From Marivivens aquimaris (GTDB lineage: Bacteria; Pseudomonadota; Alphaproteobacteria; Rhodobacterales; Rhodobacteraceae): 64,000 nucleotides of DNA. Numbering within the stretch: position 1 is the first letter of the stretch; each line of letters begins with the position of its first letter. The translations under genes and the position numbers were made by a program. Of this stretch, positions 61,138 to 64,000 are shown piece by piece. Under the pieces are notes generated by a model. The model had not been told where the DNA came from. It was given only the letters and a program-made list of their open reading frames with translations, and did no database searches. The stretch covers positions 2,535,001 through 2,599,000 of the forward strand of contig NZ_JADBGB010000001.1 of NCBI RefSeq assembly GCF_015220045.1, given 5' to 3'.

Positions 61138-62115
61138 ATGCTCTCTGCACTCGCCCAGCGCCGTCGGTTTAAGGATCTGACAGAACAGGAAATTCTGGCT
61201 CTTGCGATTTCGTCCGAGGAGGACGATGCGCGTATATACAGAATGTATGGCGAGAGCCTACGCGCCGAATTTCCGTCCAGCGCGGCGGTTTTCGATGAAA
61301 TGGCAGCAGAGGAAGACACGCACCGTGAACGCCTGATTGTAGAGCATCAGCGGCGCTTTGGTGATGTGATTCCGCTGATCCGCCGCGAGCACGTCAGCGG
61401 CTACTACACCCGCCGCCCCGTCTGGCTGGTCGAGAACCTCGGCATTGAGCGTATCCGCGAAGAAGCCGCTAACATGGAGCGTGACGCGGAGCGGTTCTAC
61501 CTTGCCGCTGCAAAATCGACTTCGGACGCGGGCACGCGCAAGCTGCTCGGCGATCTGGCTGCGGCGGAAGCGGGCCATAACCAGAAAGCCATCGACCTCG
61601 AACACGAGCACCTGACCGACGAACACATCGACGATGAGGCCAAAGCCGCGCACCGTCAGTTCGTCCTGACCTACGTCCAGCCGGGTCTGGCGGGTCTGAT
61701 GGATGGCTCGGTGTCGACCCTCGCCCCTATCTTCGCCACGGCCTTTGCGACCGAAGACCCGATGACCACGCTTCAGGTGGGCCTCGCTGCGTCGATCGGT
61801 GCGGGTATTTCCATGGGCTTTACCGAGGCCGCTTCGGACGACGGCCAGATCTCGGGCCGCGGTTCGCCCGTAAAACGCGGAGTCGCAACGGGAGTGATGA
61901 CCACGCTCGGCGGTCTGGGCCACGCCCTGCCCTACCTTATCCCGCATTTCTGGACCGCAACCGTGATCGCGCTGATCATCGTCTTCGTCGAACTGTGGGC
62001 GATTACGTGGATCCAGAACAAATACATGGACACCCCGTTCTTCCGCGCCGCATTCCAAGTCGTCGTCGGCGGCGCGCTGGTGTTTGCCGCAGGTGCCCTG
62101 ATCGGGGCAGGCTAG
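61138..62115 (+). CDS. mbfA: Membrane-bound ferritin MbfA
   Basis: A 325-aa inner-membrane iron exporter. Residues 1-165 are a ferritin-like domain with di-iron ligands in ISSEEDDARIYR, FDEMAAEEDTHRERL and AAAEAGHNQKAID; residues 170-325 are a VIT1/CCC1-type transporter domain with about five helices (LMDGSVSTLAPIFATAF, LAASIGAGISMGFTEAASDD, WTATVIALIIVFVELWA, FFRAAFQVVVGGALVFAAG). Relatives in Bradyrhizobium and Agrobacterium export iron and protect against peroxide, under Irr control. CAGGAGG precedes ATG 61138. The palindrome 84-98 bases upstream might also affect it. Confidence 0.92.
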   Translation: MLSALAQRRRFKDLTEQEILALAISSEEDDARIYRMYGESLRAEFPSSAAVFDEMAAEEDTHRERLIVEHQRRFGDVIPLIRREHVSGYYTRRPVWLVENLGIERIREEAANMERDAERFYLAAAKSTSDAGTRKLLGDLAAAEAGHNQKAIDLEHEHLTDEHIDDEAKAAHRQFVLTYVQPGLAGLMDGSVSTLAPIFATAFATEDPMTTLQVGLAASIGAGISMGFTEAASDDGQISGRGSPVKRGVATGVMTTLGGLGHALPYLIPHFWTATVIALIIVFVELWAITWIQNKYMDTPFFRAAFQVVVGGALVFAAGALIGAG

Positions 62116-62230
62116 TCACGATCTGCGAAAAATCGCTGTTCCACGCAGTATTTTCATACCGCCGAAACTGTAGGGCTGTTCCTTGGCCCGACGGAACGCT
62201 AAGACTTGCCCGAGTATGAAGGAGCCGATT

Positions 62231-63751
62231 ATGAGCCGACCCAAACCCGTTGTCCTGTGTATTCTCGACGGTTGGGGTAAGCGCGCGGACAGCACCGCCA
62301 ACGCGCCTGCCCTTGCGAACACCCCCACTTTCGACCGCCTCCAGTCGGAATGCCCGACGGCAGAGCTGATTACGCACGGTCCGGACGTCGGCCTTCCCAC
62401 CGGCCAGATGGGCAACTCCGAAGTCGGCCACACAAACATTGGCGCGGGCCGCGTCGTGGCGATGGACCTCGGCCAGATCGACCTTTCGATGGAAGACGGC
62501 AGCTTCAGTGAGAAAGAAGCGCTTCTCGCTTTCATCGACAAGCTAAAGCAAACCGGCGGCCGCGCGCACTTGATGGGCGTTGTGTCGGACGGCGGTGTTC
62601 ACGGTCACATCGACCACATCGTCTCGGCAGCCAAGGTTCTCCGCGATGCGGGCCTGCCTGTCGTACTGCACGCGATCACCGATGGCCGCGATGTCGCGCC
62701 GAAGTCGGCTGACGGTTTCATGAAGGACCTGCTCGACCGTCTGCCAGAGGGCTGCGATGTCGTCACCGTGACGGGCCGCTACTACGCGATGGACCGCGAC
62801 AACCGCTGGGAACGCGTTTCGACCGCCTATGAGGCGATGGTCGACGGCAAAGGTCAGTTCACCGCCGACAACGCCGCTCAGGCCGTCAAAGATGCCTACG
62901 GTCGCGACGAAATGGACGAGTTCATCAAGGCGACCGTCATCGGCGATTATGATGGCGTGAAAGAGGGCGACGGCCTGTTCTGCCTGAACTTCCGCGCTGA
63001 CCGTGCCCGCGAAATCCTCGCTGCAATCGGCAACCCCGAATTTGACGGTTTTGATCGTGGCGAACTGCCACCGTTTGCCGCTCTGCTCGGCATGGTGCAG
63101 TACTCGTCGGCCCACAACGAGTGGTACGAGACCGTTTTCCCGAAGCGCGAAATCGTCAACACTCTCGGCGCTTGGGTCGCCAAGCACGGCCTGACCCAAT
63201 TCCGTCTGGCGGAGACCGAGAAATACCCGCACGTCACGTTCTTCCTAAACGGCGGCAAAGAAGAGCCCGAGGAAGGCGAAGATCGCTACATGCCGAAATC
63301 GCCCAAGGTCGCGACCTATGACCTTCAGCCCGAAATGTCGGCGCCTGAGGTGACCGAGAAGTTCGTGGAAGCCATCGAGAAAGGCTACGACCTGATCGTC
63401 ACCAACTACGCCAACCCCGATATGGTCGGCCACACCGGCGATCTGGATGCCGCGATCAAGGCTTGCGAAGCCGTCGATCAGGGTCTGACCAAGGTCGTTG
63501 CCGCGCTTGAAAAAGCAGGCGGTGCGATGGTCATTACCGCTGACCACGGCAACTGCGAAACCATGGTCGATCCGGAGACAGGCGGCGCGCACACCGCGCA
63601 CACGTTGAACCACGTTTCGGTCGCTGTATTCGGCGCGCCCGAAGGCACGACGCTCCGCAACGGTCGCCTCGCGGACCTCGCTCCGACCATTCTGGACCTC
63701 ATGGGACTGGAGAAACCGGAAGAGATGACCGGGGAAAGCCTGATCAAGTGA
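62231..63751 (+). CDS. gpmI: 2,3-bisphosphoglycerate-independent phosphoglycerate mutase
   Basis: A 506-aa manganese-dependent glycolytic enzyme interconverting 3- and 2-phosphoglycerate. LCILDGWG (Asp13, metal) and the nucleophile Ser63 in GNSEVGHTNIGAGR are visible, as are GVVSDGGVHGH, ITADHGNCE and HTAHTLNHV for the second metal site. AAGGAGCC precedes ATG 62231; a frame extending 48 bases upstream is rejected. Its stop overlaps the next gene by one base (TGATG). Confidence 0.97.
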   Translation: MSRPKPVVLCILDGWGKRADSTANAPALANTPTFDRLQSECPTAELITHGPDVGLPTGQMGNSEVGHTNIGAGRVVAMDLGQIDLSMEDGSFSEKEALLAFIDKLKQTGGRAHLMGVVSDGGVHGHIDHIVSAAKVLRDAGLPVVLHAITDGRDVAPKSADGFMKDLLDRLPEGCDVVTVTGRYYAMDRDNRWERVSTAYEAMVDGKGQFTADNAAQAVKDAYGRDEMDEFIKATVIGDYDGVKEGDGLFCLNFRADRAREILAAIGNPEFDGFDRGELPPFAALLGMVQYSSAHNEWYETVFPKREIVNTLGAWVAKHGLTQFRLAETEKYPHVTFFLNGGKEEPEEGEDRYMPKSPKVATYDLQPEMSAPEVTEKFVEAIEKGYDLIVTNYANPDMVGHTGDLDAAIKACEAVDQGLTKVVAALEKAGGAMVITADHGNCETMVDPETGGAHTAHTLNHVSVAVFGAPEGTTLRNGRLADLAPTILDLMGLEKPEEMTGESLIK

Positions 63752-64000
63752 TGTTCCGCGCAGCGGCAATTGTATTTGCTCTTTGGTCCGGTGCCGCAAT
63801 GGCGGAAACCGGTCCGGCAGAAGCTGCGCAGGCGGCGGTGCAGCGGATCGAATCCGCTGCGCTGATGCTCGACGATGCGTCCTCGGCAGATGACCGCGTT
63901 GCGGCGTTGACCGAAACCGTTCGAGCATACGAGGAGGGCCTCATCTCCCTCCGCGAGGGGCTGCGCAGGGCATCAATCCGCCAGACGACTTTGGAGCAAC
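63751..64000 (+). CDS. Exported M23/EnvC-like murein hydrolase activator (partial, 5' end only)
   Basis: Only the first 83 codons are in view. A signal peptide (MFRAAAIVFALWSGAAMAET, cleavage after AMA) is followed by a helical, Gln/Glu/Arg-rich stretch (QAAVQRIESAALML ... ALTETVRAYEEGLISLREG) of the kind that forms the coiled coil of EnvC-like proteins. Translational overlap with gpmI by one base. In many alphaproteobacteria the gene after gpmI encodes a peptidase M23/EnvC protein followed by a CtpA-type protease, which supports the call; the catalytic domain is beyond the window. Confidence 0.65.
   Translation, partial: MFRAAAIVFALWSGAAMAETGPAEAAQAAVQRIESAALMLDDASSADDRVAALTETVRAYEEGLISLREGLRRASIRQTTLEQ

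Overview
The window looks like the core chromosome of a marine-type alphaproteobacterium of the order Rhodobacterales (Roseobacter group / Rhodobacteraceae sensu lato). The reasons are the high G+C, the gene block ccoNOQP-ccoGHIS next to a Usp gene, fnrL and hemN, a Pol IV with an N-terminal Cys4 knuckle, DUF2794, MbfA, a saccharopine dehydrogenase of the alphaproteobacterial type, and leuC-leuD separated from leuB by two envelope genes. I see no phage, insertion sequence, CRISPR array or rRNA. Genus assignment is not possible from what is visible.

Layout. 0-9.7 kb: partial msrP, heat-shock clpB, two related small proteins flanking pyrF, a Nudix hydrolase divergent from dinB, a GT61 glycosyltransferase and an N-formylglutamate amidohydrolase. 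9.7-19.6 kb: tRNA-Val, rpmJ, then an envelope block: a secreted PPC-domain protein, a caspase-fold protein that has lost its catalytic residues and carries two peptidoglycan-binding domains, a tandem-duplicated cytosolic protein of unknown function, a beta-barrel outer membrane protein, a histidine phosphatase, saccharopine dehydrogenase, two proteins of unknown function and a lipoprotein. 19.7-30.8 kb: CPBP protease, accD, folC, gabT, zapE, an MFS carrier, and a minus-strand run rsfS-rlmH-AEC carrier-fghA-yaiI-HAD. 31-39.7 kb: an RTX-repeat protein, leuC-leuD, two envelope proteins, leuB and a DMT exporter.

39.7-51.1 kb is the micro-oxic respiration block. tRNA-Pro is followed by the cbb3 oxidase genes: structural genes ccoNOQP, assembly and copper genes ccoGHIS, a Usp protein, the regulator fnrL and the anaerobic haem enzyme hemN. 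Two clear FNR boxes sit upstream of ccoG and between ccoN and the Usp gene, so FnrL encoded here probably switches on oxidase synthesis, its copper supply and haem synthesis together when oxygen falls. 51.1-64 kb: an MFS carrier, asd, a lower-G+C stretch (about 53.5-54.7 kb) of very small ORFs and a long inverted repeat, carbonic anhydrase, an M17 aminopeptidase with an NlpC/P60 protein, an I78 inhibitor lipoprotein, glutathione-dependent formaldehyde dehydrogenase, a TetR unit, mbfA, gpmI and the start of an M23/EnvC-like gene.

The most interesting signals are mainly non-coding or very small. A perfect 15-bp palindrome lies exactly in the 17-nt spacer of a promoter that would drive a small secreted protein and a TetR regulator. 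Two hairpins display CUCCUCC-type (anti-Shine-Dalgarno-like) loops. A 53-nt inverted repeat sits just ahead of a 44-aa ORF. Two mini-proteins share an LL-KAR-GRR-AL signature. Two paralogous small proteins bracket pyrF, one with two competing hairpins over its ribosome-binding site. All of these are readings from sequence alone; no searches were run.
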